From: Temnopleurus reevesii
Taxonomy: Eukaryota; Echinodermata; Echinoidea; Temnopleuroida; Temnopleuridae
Assembly (NCBI GenBank): GCA_036244855.1
Contig: BQKZ01000977.1
Coordinates: 40,379-104,378, forward strand
Reading direction: 5' to 3'
DNA length: 64,000 nt
Position numbers and translations under genes: made by a program. Within the stretch, counting starts at the first letter, position 1; every line of letters starts with the position of its first letter. Positions 12,952 through 25,300 of this stretch are shown piece after piece. The notes under the pieces were generated by a model. The model saw only the letters and a list, made by a program, of their open reading frames with translations, had not been told where the DNA came from and searched no databases.

Positions 12952-13320
12952 CAGACGGTTTCTTCCCAAACACTCCACACCCCATCCTCATCTTTCGTCC
13001 TTGTTCTTGCTAGTCCAGTCGAGACCGGGGTTCCATCGCTTCCCCTTCTCAGTAATCTTTGACCTCCGCTAACACTCCCTGATCCATTGCTAGCAGCCTG
13101 CTGACTAGACTTCACTCCCTTGTTCTTTCCTCCACCATCTCCTCCGCCTCCGTTACCAAACAGTGTCTTCTGTAGCTCTATGAGCTGCTCAATCTCAGAT
13201 AGTGAGGGGTTGGCATGGTTATTTAGGAGCGATTCTAAGAGGTTTGGTTCATCAGAAGGTGATGCAGGAATACTGTGACTCCTATGATGTGAGATCATCT
13301 CACTCTCCTGCTGTGGTTTA
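12951..13320 (-). CDS. CTTNBP2: CTTNBP2 terminal coding exon
   Basis: Acceptor TTTGACAG; enters in phase 2, 122 full codons then TGA at 12953-12951. The product begins KPQQESEMISHHRSHSIPAS, includes SLLNNHANPSLSEIEQLIEL and QKTLFGNGGGGDGGGK, and ends DEDGVWSVWEETV. The helix NPSLSEIEQLIELQKTLFG is the only clearly ordered part. The last four residues (EETV) fit a class III PDZ ligand pattern (acidic residue at -2, Val at 0); whether that is used is unknown. Confidence 0.9.
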
Positions 13321-16300
13321 CTGTCAAATCAAAACAACAATATAGGCAAGATGAATATCATTTGCATCCTCAATAAAATGAGGATAATGATAAAAGATGA
13401 AAGCATGAAATTTTGACTGATACTATTATAAGTCAGCATACGGCATCTCACCATATTATGATGATAATAGAAATTGATCACAGTGATCAGTCATCTATGC
13501 CAATTATCAAAACGTATTTAAAAATAAAGACTGCATTGCACATACGATCAATTAAAAAACTACATCTTGATGTGATGTTTTCATCTCAATGCAACCCAAA
13601 CATTCACAGGCACTGTATTCATGGAATTAATGAAGATCACAATACCTGATTTGGGTGGTGGGTAGGGAGTTCTGCTTTGTCACAGGTTTGAGAGACTTGG
13701 GTGTCACACGCCGTGGAATCATCGATCGCCCATTCCTTTGGGAATCTGATCATAGGGAAGAAAGATGTATTGAAATGAAATACAACATGAAAGTCTAGAC
13801 AATGAATTAAAACAAAACAACAATAAAATTACAAATGATCATTTGCATGCTCTCCTATTTATATATTATTAAATAGTTTACATTTATGTTTTGAAATCAT
13901 TAAAACAAGCACTGGGCAAGGCTATGCTATGGATCATTTACAGCATAGATGATTATTTCTAAAAAAAAAAAAAANNNNNNNNNNNNNNNNNNNNNNNNNN
14001 NNNNNNNNNNNNNNNNNNNNNNNNNNNNNNNNNNNNNNNNNNNNNNNNNNNNNNNNNNNNNNNNNNNNNNNNNNNNNNNNNNNNNNNNNNNNNNNNNNNN
14101 NNNNNNNNNNNNNNNNNNNNNNNNNNNNNNNNNNNNNNNNNNNNNNNNNNNNNNNNNNNNNNNNNNNNNNNNNNNNNNNNNNNNNNNNNNNNNNNNNNNN
14201 NNNNNNNNNNNNNNNNNNNNNNNNNNNNNNNNNNNNNNNNNNNNNNNNNNNNNNNNNNNNNNNNNNNNNNNNNNNNNNNNNNNNNNNNNNNNNNNNNNNN
14301 NNNNNNNNNNNNNNNNNNNNNNNNNNNNNNNNNNNNNNNNNNNNNNNNNNNNNNNNNNNNNNNNNNNNNNNNNNNNNNNNNNNNNNNNNNNNNNNNNNNN
14401 NNNNNNNNNNNNNNNNNNNNNNNNNNNNNNNNNNNNNNNNNNNNNNNNNNNNNNNNNNNNNNNNNNNNNNNNNNNNNNNNNNNNNNNNNNNNNTTAGTGA
14501 AAATATTGCAATTTATGTAAATTTATTGCAAAATCCCAATTTCCATTGGATTTGTACACAAAACCAGGTTTTTGAGCAATTTTGGGCTTGACAAATTTTT
14601 TTCGAAGGGGCGTGGCTTCGCGACCTTACACGTGGGCGCGCTAAATTTGGTCTCAAAAGTTGCGCGATAAGTGAAAGAAAAAAGTCATAAAATTTTGCGG
14701 CCGTAGCATTTCGCGTTGCGGACTTACGGCGCGAAGCGTCCAGGGGGGGGCCATTATGGGCCCCCCCCCCCAGGTAAGTTAGGGTTAATGCTCCATTTAT
14801 TAGACGAGATATTTAAAAATAAAAGGATTGTGAAAAAATATGAATAAATGAAAATGAAAAAATCCATGTAATTGAGTCAGAAACAATGGGTAATATACTG
14901 ATTTCAAGTTTATTGATTATACTGCTATCATCATACCTGAGCTGATGAGGTCCATATGAGCCTGGTTCCTGGCCAGTGCAGCAGCTTTGTTACTGGTCTT
15001 GCTCCGGTCTAAGCTCTTACTCCTTCTAGGCTTCTTTCCACCACTGCTACTACTACTTGACTTCTCAACCAGAGCATCTACTGCAGGGGCACTGATGCCT
15101 CGGAAACCAGAAAAATAGTCATCTGCTTCTGCAAAGTATCAAATAGATATAATGAGCATTTTCAATGAATTACTGACAAAGAATTCGGAGCACTTATAGT
15201 GCCTAATACAAATATCAACATCATTTAGGAGGTGGAGTTTGGAACACAGACAGTATGAAGTTCGGAGTTAACTTTTGGAAAAGATCTTTGGAGCTAAGAG
15301 CCTATGCAAGGTCTCCATGATCGATTTGTGTCATTTCTCAACCAGTTTAAGACTGTATTTCATCAAACTGTTGGTGAAGCTGTGCAGGAACGAATGGTAA
15401 TGCTTACTCAGGTGCAATATAGGGCTCCTCGTTCAGTGCAGGAAAGAATCCCCAATCGTGCATGAGTCATACGCAGCTCTACAAACTTATATACCAAACA
15501 CAACCCTGCACATCTGAGAGAAATGTTATTTTCAACTTGTCAGGTCCTTCTCAGTACAAAGTTGTTTTTTCTCCCTTTATTTGAACTAGAGGATGATCAT
15601 AGCCTGTCTCTTCTGTCCTATCCTAACTTACCGTATGCAGAACCATCAGTGTTTACCACTTCTAATTCACATCAAATGGCAAACCAATCCTAAAATCCAA
15701 GGCTCACAAACCTCAACAAAAATATAAAGCCAAAAAAACATAGAAGCCTAGAAACAACACAATTGAACAACACTCTTTGTCTAGTTGAGTCTTGATTAAC
15801 CTCATTAACTGCCCCTGAGCGCAGAGGGACACAAACCTCGGATCACAAAGGACTCCACTGGACTAAGAAGCTACCGGGCTTCTACGTGACTGGGACATTA
15901 TAAGAAGTTATCAGTTTAAAGATGAGTCAAATAAATACCACTGTTTTTAAGTCCTTTTTGTTCAAACATACCTTTGTCATTTAGAGGACATCCTGGTAAG
16001 AATGCTTTATGCAGTAGAACATAGAGGGCAGTGTTGACAGCGATGTTCTGTTGCTGAATGTGAGTAGATGAGGCAGTAGGGCCGTTATGATGAAAGGTAT
16101 CTTCTATATGAGGAGCTAGGCTGTAGTTCCAAAGAAGACATAGCCATCTAAAGAAAATCAAGTAAATTCATCACATAGGTTAACAATATTATTGATCAGG
16201 AGACTGATAAGGTGAATAATGAAACTTAAATGAATTATGATATAGAATAATTTTTGTCATAGTAGTTTGTACTCTGTTAAGCAGAATGAACAGCATAAAT

Positions 16301-19300
16301 ACTTTGCAGCCCTTGTTAAACAAATGCTCACTACATAATTGCATATAGAGTTGTCATAAATATATGTTGTATCATTTATAGGTAGAATTACCTTCATGGG
16401 TGAGGACTTAAAAATTCATTTTCATCATTTATTCTGGTTATCTCATTAATTGGTTAAAAAGGTTCAAGCTAATTTAATCATAAGGTAAAAATAAGAATTA
16501 AGGCTATTCTATGCTACACAGAAACTATTATGCAGGACATAAAAGTGCAAGGTCATAACAATGAAATGAAACATACCTGAGTATGGATCCAGGTGCATCA
16601 CCGTTGATAGGGCAGGCAAAGAACTGTTTGGGACCTGAGCTAAACTCAGGCATGGAGAGCTTAGTAAGAGCATCATTCAACCTCTTCCAGATCCCACACA
16701 TCCATGTGAGAACCCTCAAGCTATCATTAGTGGATGAGATGGAGGTCACACCATCCCTCTCATGGACTAGACGACGTAGGAGGTATCGAGGGAGGATGCT
16801 ACGGAATGGTTCCTGGTCCCAATCAACACGGATCCAACGGAAGTGCTGTTGGACAGTCAGGTCAGTCCCAGGTCTGGAGGAGAAAAATAATTTCATTTGA
16901 TTCCGATGCAAAATGTTTGTATAATGAGACGCATCAAACATGTGACTGAATTTGAAGTGAAAACAGGGAGAAAATACAGTAATTGTCATCTAATATCCTG
17001 AAGTCATGTGGTTAAAATACAGATTCAATGCATTAACTTGACATGGCTAGAGTCATGAAACATCACTGTGATGTACTTTGGGTGTATGGCTGCCATTGGC
17101 ACCCATCCCTTTAGTCAGATTATAATTTTTTTCTATTCATCAATTAAATGTAACAAGAAACAAAAACAAAATATTTCTCACCCTACTCCATCGATGGTAC
17201 CAATGATGATTGAGTTATCATGGAGAGTAAACGTGGCAGTATTGGACAAGGCTTGTAGTCGGACAGACTTCTGATTGGATCTGTTCTCTAACAGAGGCAG
17301 AAGGTCTGAAAATAGACTAGCCACACCCACTTTATCGATGCCATCCAAGACTAAGATGTGAACTGACTTGTTGTGAGATGGGTGTGTCTTCCCTGCTGAT
17401 GTCTGCACTAGAAAACCTGTGGCGTTTAGACAAGAAATGTATAATAGCACTTTAAAATAATTTCTTCAAATGTAATTTCATATTTGATAATTACATACAA
17501 TACATAATCTCCAATTCTTGAAAAGCTTTTCCTGTTTACATCTTTCACACACCAAATGAAATATAATAAAAGTAGTAAGATAATGAAAAGACCCCAAGAT
17601 GTTTGGTATACATAAATGTGCTTGAGTAAAGCATATCATCCTTATCTGGGAGTGAGTTGAATTTTTTTTAAGACTCAACTAATTTTTTCCATTCTCCCAC
17701 ATGTATCTGTGGAATCATGAATATTGTACTCTATTTGAAAAATACCAGTGAACATAACGAATATGAAATAGGAATATAGTTTACCTTTGCTGAGTAGAAG
17801 CTTGCACAGATCTTTATGAGTAAAAGCTGAAGTGAGCGATGCATACGTCATATCAGATTCCACTCTGTCATTTTTGTTTTTAGACTGCCAATTTGAACAC
17901 AAAGCGAGACAAAAGAAACAAGGAAATCAACAGAATATTTAATAATTCATACATGTATAAGAACTGTGTCATTAAAGAATATTAATAAAGATAATACATT
18001 GTATTTTATTCCAAACTTGTGCTGCCATTATGTAACTCCACATAGAAGCAAATCAATGTTGGTCCGACTCTAGATTTATAACAAAAGATGGTTTATCGTT
18101 CAATGACCATATAATGTCCACTAGTTTAAAATCACCACAATTAAGAGTAGGAAATGAAAGACATTATTTTCTGAATGTTATTTATTTATATTACTTTTTT
18201 GAAGTTGCATTTCAAAAAATCACTTCATAAACTCTAAAATGATATGAGGCTCTAAGTAATATAGCCATATGAATGTATACTAAATAAAGTTATTTTGCTA
18301 CATACCTGAATGAATTGAGCGAGTTTCACAGCTAGTCTTGATTTGCCAGACCCGGGTGATCCATAGATGAGGACATTCTTATATTGCTTTATCTATAATT
18401 ATACAAACATTTATAGGAATAATCATCAAATTACCAGTTCCTTCAAAAAATGACATATTTGGCTTAAAATAGGACTATTCTCCATGTTTCATGCAATAAA
18501 TGTTTATGAACAAAAATTAAAGCAAATTTCATTGCATTCCCGTATTCACAGATAGTTAATAAAAATGTATGGTAGGATGTCCCATTTTCACATCAGTCCA
18601 AAATGTAATGGAAACTTGTTGCAATAAAAAGATCTTTAAAACTAATCATTCATTTACAATGCAAATCTAAATTTGGATAAAAGAAAAAAACTATTTGACC
18701 AAAAGAAAAATAAAAATGTATGGTAGGATGTCCCATTTTCACATCAGTCCAAAATGTAATGGAAACTTGTTGCAATAAAAAGATCTTTAAAACTAATCAT
18801 TCATTTACAATGCAAATCTAAATTTGGATAAAAGAAAAAAACTATTTGACCAAAAGAAAAATAAAAATGTATGGTAGGATGTCCCATTTTCACATCAGTC
18901 CAAAATGTAATGGAAACTTGTTGCAATAAAAAGATCTTTAAAACTAATCATTCATTTACAATGCAAATCTAAATTTGGATAAAAGATAAAAACTATTTGA
19001 CCAAAAGAAAATATAAACTTGTTACATGATCTCTTTCCCTTGTGACAGTTTGCCATGATATCAGATCCGAATGAGTAACTGCTACTTACAATCCTGACAT
19101 AGTTCTGGATCATCTGTAGCGGCAGAAAAGACTCAAAAGCTAGCTGATCTAGACGGCCATTCTGGTTGCCATGGAGTTTAATCACAATATCTGAGGTGAG
19201 ATTAAAGATCTCATGTGGTTGCATAGATGGTGTTTCTCCCACTGACCAATGCAGGTTTCCTGAATGATGAGGAGAGAAAAGGAGATTAGTAATGTTTGAA

Positions 19301-22300
19301 CAAAGATGAAAGTATACAAAAATCATAGAAATTTAATGAGATGGCAAGATAGTTTTCATGCGACATAACATCTGCAAAGAATCAATGTCATCAACTTACT
19401 CATTGTTCAAACTAAGTTTTTACAAGCTCATTGCATGATGTCGCAATGCCAGACTCCTCGTATATTTTCTTTTCTTTTTTTTTTTGCTTTTCACTCACTT
19501 TTCACTCAAATGAAAAATATCACAGTAGAATTACATGAAAGAAAATCAGAATATAACTTCATAAGTCTTTTCAGTAACATGAGAATATAATGTGAAATAT
19601 GTTTTTAGGAATTTTTACTTCATTCTTAGAATCATTTTTTACAAGAAATCTATTACAAAAATAGAAAATAATATGCTAAAAAACACTATTTCTGATTAAC
19701 AGATGCAATTTTTCAAAAAAGTCATTCTTAAGCATCCAAACAACTAGTAATGAATTGTCATGATCTTACCTGCTACATAGCTGTGGATACTGTTAACTCC
19801 TAGTCCAAAGTCAATGTTTTCTGGTAAGCTTTCATTTGAAGGAGACTTGTCACTGTCAGGGCTTGCCAGTTCACTCCCACTCTCTGGCATCTGTCAAGGG
19901 GATAAAAATAAAGACTATAATTTTCAAGCAAGAAGAGACCTACTACACACATCAAGAGATGTACTATATTGATACTGTATTAGCAACTGGTAATGTATTA
20001 TTATTTTACTAAACAAATAGGAAACATTGGTTTTAAGTTTTGAATGGTGTTTGTACACATGTAAATGTATATCATGAAGAGGAAAATTTTGACAAGGTCA
20101 TCACTGCAAACTTCGGCCATTAAAACCACTGCAAAGTATTCAGCTTATACAAAAATGTGAATATGGCAAATGTTGCTTTCACCAAATTTCAATATCTAGC
20201 ATCACAATTCATTTTTGAAATTCATTCTCAGTTTATTTATATTGCACAAGTACATTCCTTTGAATACCTCATGACTAGGAATCAGTGATTTAATGAATCA
20301 ACCCAATAGAGGATGTAATTGATGAAAAAGTGGTTTATGTAATCAAACGATCAGTGATTCAGGGGTACCGGTGTATTGAACCTGTCAGATGAGAGGAGCT
20401 CATGCCAACATGTACTTAGCTGAACTTATACAAATACAAGTATTATGTCTGTCTCTTTTTTGGATGACAATCAGAGTAGCACTTTGCATCACTCTTCATG
20501 GATTATAAATATAGAACAGGTTATCTTATGTACATGTATAGTGTCATGTGACCATACATAAATTTGCATTATTTTAGATAAAGTATAACATAAAGAAACA
20601 AGTAACCTCCAATTTAAAAAGTTCACCATATAGAAATTAATAAGGAAATAGTCAGAGGTGTGATTTCTACTAAAATTGTGGAAAAATTAAAATGATTGTG
20701 ACAAAATAGGGTGAAAATGCAATGAGTCATCAAAATTGTTGTGTTTAACCACAGTAACATTTCCTGCATCTGAAAACAGGACAGCCTATCACTTCTTTTT
20801 ATTAATCAGCTGCAAACATCCCTACACTCAGCTTTAATGTTATAATGAGTTGATTACATGCAGGAAGGTTACCGTACCTTACAGCTGTTAGCCAGGACAG
20901 ATCCAACAGCCAGGTCAAATGCTGACCATGTCATTCCGGACACTACAGACAGCTGACCAATTACAAACTGGGACACTTCATCCTTCTGGCCCAGGAGATG
21001 AGGTGAAAGGTCATTAGAGGGCGTTGAACTCTGGCTCACGTCCACTATCACACGCACAGACTTTCCTTCAGCTATAATTGAAATATGGAATGAGCAAGAG
21101 GATTAATTCAGTGAATGGAATGAATAATAAATGCAGGAATAACATCTGAGATAACACAATTTTGTGGAAACAGGCCATTGGAGTGACATTTTGACTGCGT
21201 TTTAAAGATTCTTTCACGATCCATTCAAGAAGAATAACCTTAAGAATAACAAATTATAGCCACAAAATGTCTAATTTTTTCAATATTAATGAATGAAAAT
21301 CATTGAACTTTTAGCACTTGAAGAGCCTGAACACTGAAATTTTAGCACTTGAAGAGCCTGAACAAAGGAAAATTGTGATGTCAAGACTTCCTGATTGATC
21401 AAAGATTTGATCATGATTTTATTCAGTAGATCGACTTTGATATTGCCTCACATTTGTCAAATCTCTCTCGATTGGATTAGACTCAAATATTTGGAGGATC
21501 ACAGAATCAAAACTGGCTTTGAGAATTAATTGATTAAATAAAACATAATTTACTACAACTATGAGTAAACAACATTAAATAAAATTCAAAAGATCTAAAT
21601 CTACAGCTAACTTATGCTACTGAGGAATTCCTTGCAAGAGTCTGAAGCAACATCACATGGTGTACGCCCTCTTCTATCTGGTACAGCGAGATGTACACCG
21701 CCGTACTGATGCAGGGCTACAAGCATCTCCTGGAATAAAAAAGAGAGGAAAAAATACAAATGAATGAAAATTTATACTTCCTTGATTCTAACATTCTCAC
21801 ATTCTAATATTAAAATAATGTTTTACGGGACTACCATTGTTGCTTCCACAAAGTCACTCACATGCATGTCATGTTACAGATAGTATATGCCTTAATTCAA
21901 GAATTTGAGAATGTATCCTCTAAACAAAATTTATTTCAATACTATCACATCATTAAATTATTAATTTTAAGCCCTTACGGTTTTTTTTTTTATAGTTTTG
22001 AGGACATAACATTATCATATACTAAACAAAACAAATAGCAGAATTTGTCCCAAGGCATTCAGTTGAGAGGGGCACATTAGAATAATTATGTTACTTTGTG
22101 AACACATGCTAATACAAGCTTCAAGATATATGTGTGATTAAACACAAACAGAATGCACTCTCTGCGGAGACAGTGGATGTGTACATAAGAAGCCTCTCCA
22201 ACTGACAGTAATCAATAATGGCACGAGGTAACGCTTAGTAAAGGGATGCAGCTAGGGGACCAACAAGGTGCTTCATTTCATCACATTTACATTGTCTGTC

Positions 22301-25300
22301 TGTATCAACATGCTACCCTAAAGGGTGGCTGGGCAATCCGGTTAAGATTAGGGCCAATTTGAAGGCACAAGCCTCCAAGGAAAGAGAAGATGTGGTGATG
22401 AAATGTGATGATGTACACAGACATGCATTGATACATTCATGATGCCTCAACTATCATGAACAAATCAATCTAATTAACTTGTTGTGACCTCTACAGAGAT
22501 GCCACCTATTCCAGATATGCATGAGGTGTATTTTCATATGAATTCAATGCTTTCATTATAACTGAATGGCTGAAAGTGTGATTATTGCTGTCATGCTTGC
22601 TCTCACTTTCGTTCAGCTGTTAACTTATTCATATTTTACTTTTACCTCCAGCATATTCCAGAACGGTTGTCACCTCTGCCTCTACAGAAGTGTCATGGAT
22701 GTACTTGTGTCAATTAAAAATTGTCAAGAAAATTGTAATCAAAATCTTCTCCCCGATCATAATTCCTTTTCTAAAACTTTACCTAGAACTCTCCTAATAT
22801 CTACAGAAAGCCATTGTGTAGACCCCAACAGTATTTTGGCAATAAAACAATGAAACCAGAGAATTTATGGAATCTTAGAAGTAAAAAAACAAACACACAA
22901 ATAAAAAAATAAATAAAAAAAAACAAAATTCCCAAATAAAACAAACAAAAATATATAGAAGTAGAACCTCAAAATATAACCTGATGGAACATCTGTGTAG
23001 ATCAAGGACATTTCTTATAATATAATTACAGAATAAGAGTAGGGGGCAATGCTCTAATTACAGTACAGTAGAAAACAACATATGGTTATTTTCAAATTCT
23101 TACTATACACAAAGTGTTACAATAGCGTGAATCAATGGCTGTTATGGATGCAATTCAATCAGAAGACTCCTTCAAGATGTGCTATCTATGCTTGAGGGTT
23201 CTACATTATATGGTCACCTGTCCTACAGAGGCTACAGGAAATCCAGTCCATAATCAACTTATTCACTACAAATCTTATTACTTCCAAGATAACAGAGACG
23301 ATGGCCGGTTTGCACGATAGATGGGGCAATGACTGAGGGGGAAGCAAGAGCCTGAGATGGCTGGCATTGTATCTTAGAAAAGGAAATTGTGCTTTCAATA
23401 AATGGCACTCACTTTATTCACAGCCTTGTATTTCATGTCTGTTATTTTCAATGTAGAAGAGGATTATCTGTTTCTGTTTAATCTTCTTTCACAAAGAGAA
23501 AACAACAGTGTCATTACACCTAGTAATTACTAAAAACCTTCCACTACTTCTCTCATTTTATGTTTTCACAAACATTCTGCTACCACTCTCGAAATTATTA
23601 TATTGATGTGCTTAATACAATGCACACCTATATATAGTTTGTAGGACAGGGACGCATTAATTGCCTGAATTGATCGGTTAAGAAGTACATGTACCATAAG
23701 GCATTTAATTAACTATCAAAATCAATTCAGTCATTCAAAATCAATATCATATGATAAGCTTCATCATAACATGTGGCTGTGTTCCTTCTGGTTAACCTTT
23801 GTAAGCTAATCCATATTCTTTTCTTTTATCAAAAACAAAATACAAAAATGTACTTAAATCGTATGTGGTTATGCATGAGAATCTGAAAACCATCAATTTC
23901 ACTATAAGATGAAATTTGCCAATTCAGTCATAAAACTGCAATATTGGGAGGAAAGCTACAGAGCTTCTTTTCAATGGGACTGTCTTTTTTTTTTAGCTAT
24001 TCATAATACAAATCTGTAATTCTCTTTCTTCCATACAATCTCAAACATTTCTTGAAGTTGAACCACAAATTAAGGAAACACCCTCTGAATCAGTGAAGGA
24101 AAATACATGGTTTCCCTTTCACAATTGAGAACACATGTAGAAAGCATCCTACAGTCATAATGGGAAAAAAGGAATAAGGCCTCAATTGGCATCAATCAAA
24201 ACCATTCTCAAGATTTCCAAACACGTGTAGAAAATCAACTTTATCCTCACCGATGCAGAAATATATTCCCAAATGACATTTACAGAATTCATTTTAATCT
24301 TTGCTTAACTTGCCCACAGTTGCAAGTGAGCTAGCAAGATGATAATAAGTGCGAGATAAAAAGTGCAATCTTCACCTATAATGCACTTCAAAGAGTTCAC
24401 ATGAAAACCAAATTAATGACAATGAAATATTTTGGTTGCTACTACAGCAACAAAGTCTGAACTTTCTGACTGCCTAGCAGGATTCATGATAGTCACTTGT
24501 ACCCAAGCAACCAGCTATTTTGAGAATTCATACAACTGATTTATATGGCAATATATCCATAAAAGTGAAAGAATTTAGAAGTTTTATCTACATCATAAGA
24601 CATTACAATTGAAAATGATAGCTGGTCAGTGGTTTGATGTTCATGTATCCTGAAAAGTGCTTGATACTTTATAGAGAGGAAATAAGATGGCACTTGTACG
24701 GAAATGTTTGATTGGTGTAAAGGAAGACTCTTAATTGAGAGTGACTCTGGATTGAGTGGGTTTGGAAGAAGGCTACCAACACACCATATCACATCCATAC
24801 ATAGCTAAATATAAACAGGATTATGAATACCAGCTTAACACTTGTCTGTAGGGAATCTGTAGCATGCACAAGCTGTGGGAGTCATTAGAAAGTCAGGCTG
24901 ATTTGTACACTGACCTGGAAGCAACAACTTTTTTACAAGCTCACAAAGATACACAATTTCAAAAAAAAAATTTACAAAATTCTAACAAGTGTATGGTAAT
25001 TCTGAACGTATCTATGATGGGGGCAATTAATATTTGTGTTGTGTCACTTTCTCAACAAGTTTTATCACTTCCCTCTTTGAAGTAATCTTTCATTTTACAA
25101 CAAAAACAAAACAATCAGCAAAAGGGAAATAATATCTTCTCAAATTGCAATCATAATCATAATTGCATTTATTTTGTGCTCCATTTTCTATCCCATTTTT
25201 GAAGTCTTTCTTGTAAAATGCTATCCTGGATTCCGCTGCATAGAAATTAAAATTATGACAACATGATGCTCATTTGCTGTTGCAAAAAAAAAGATCTAGC

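Noticed and set aside
13949..14497. A reading frame spanning the N gap
   Set aside because: It consists only of unknown bases after a poly-A run.
16583..17274. Plus-strand frames at 16583-16949 and 17068-17274
   Set aside because: The first lies opposite the CTTNBP2 NAV-type exon and the second overlaps an intron and part of an exon; both are shadows.
18558..19011. Direct repeats that might suggest a CRISPR-like array
   Set aside because: The units are 151 bp, contiguous and without spacers, in a eukaryotic intron.
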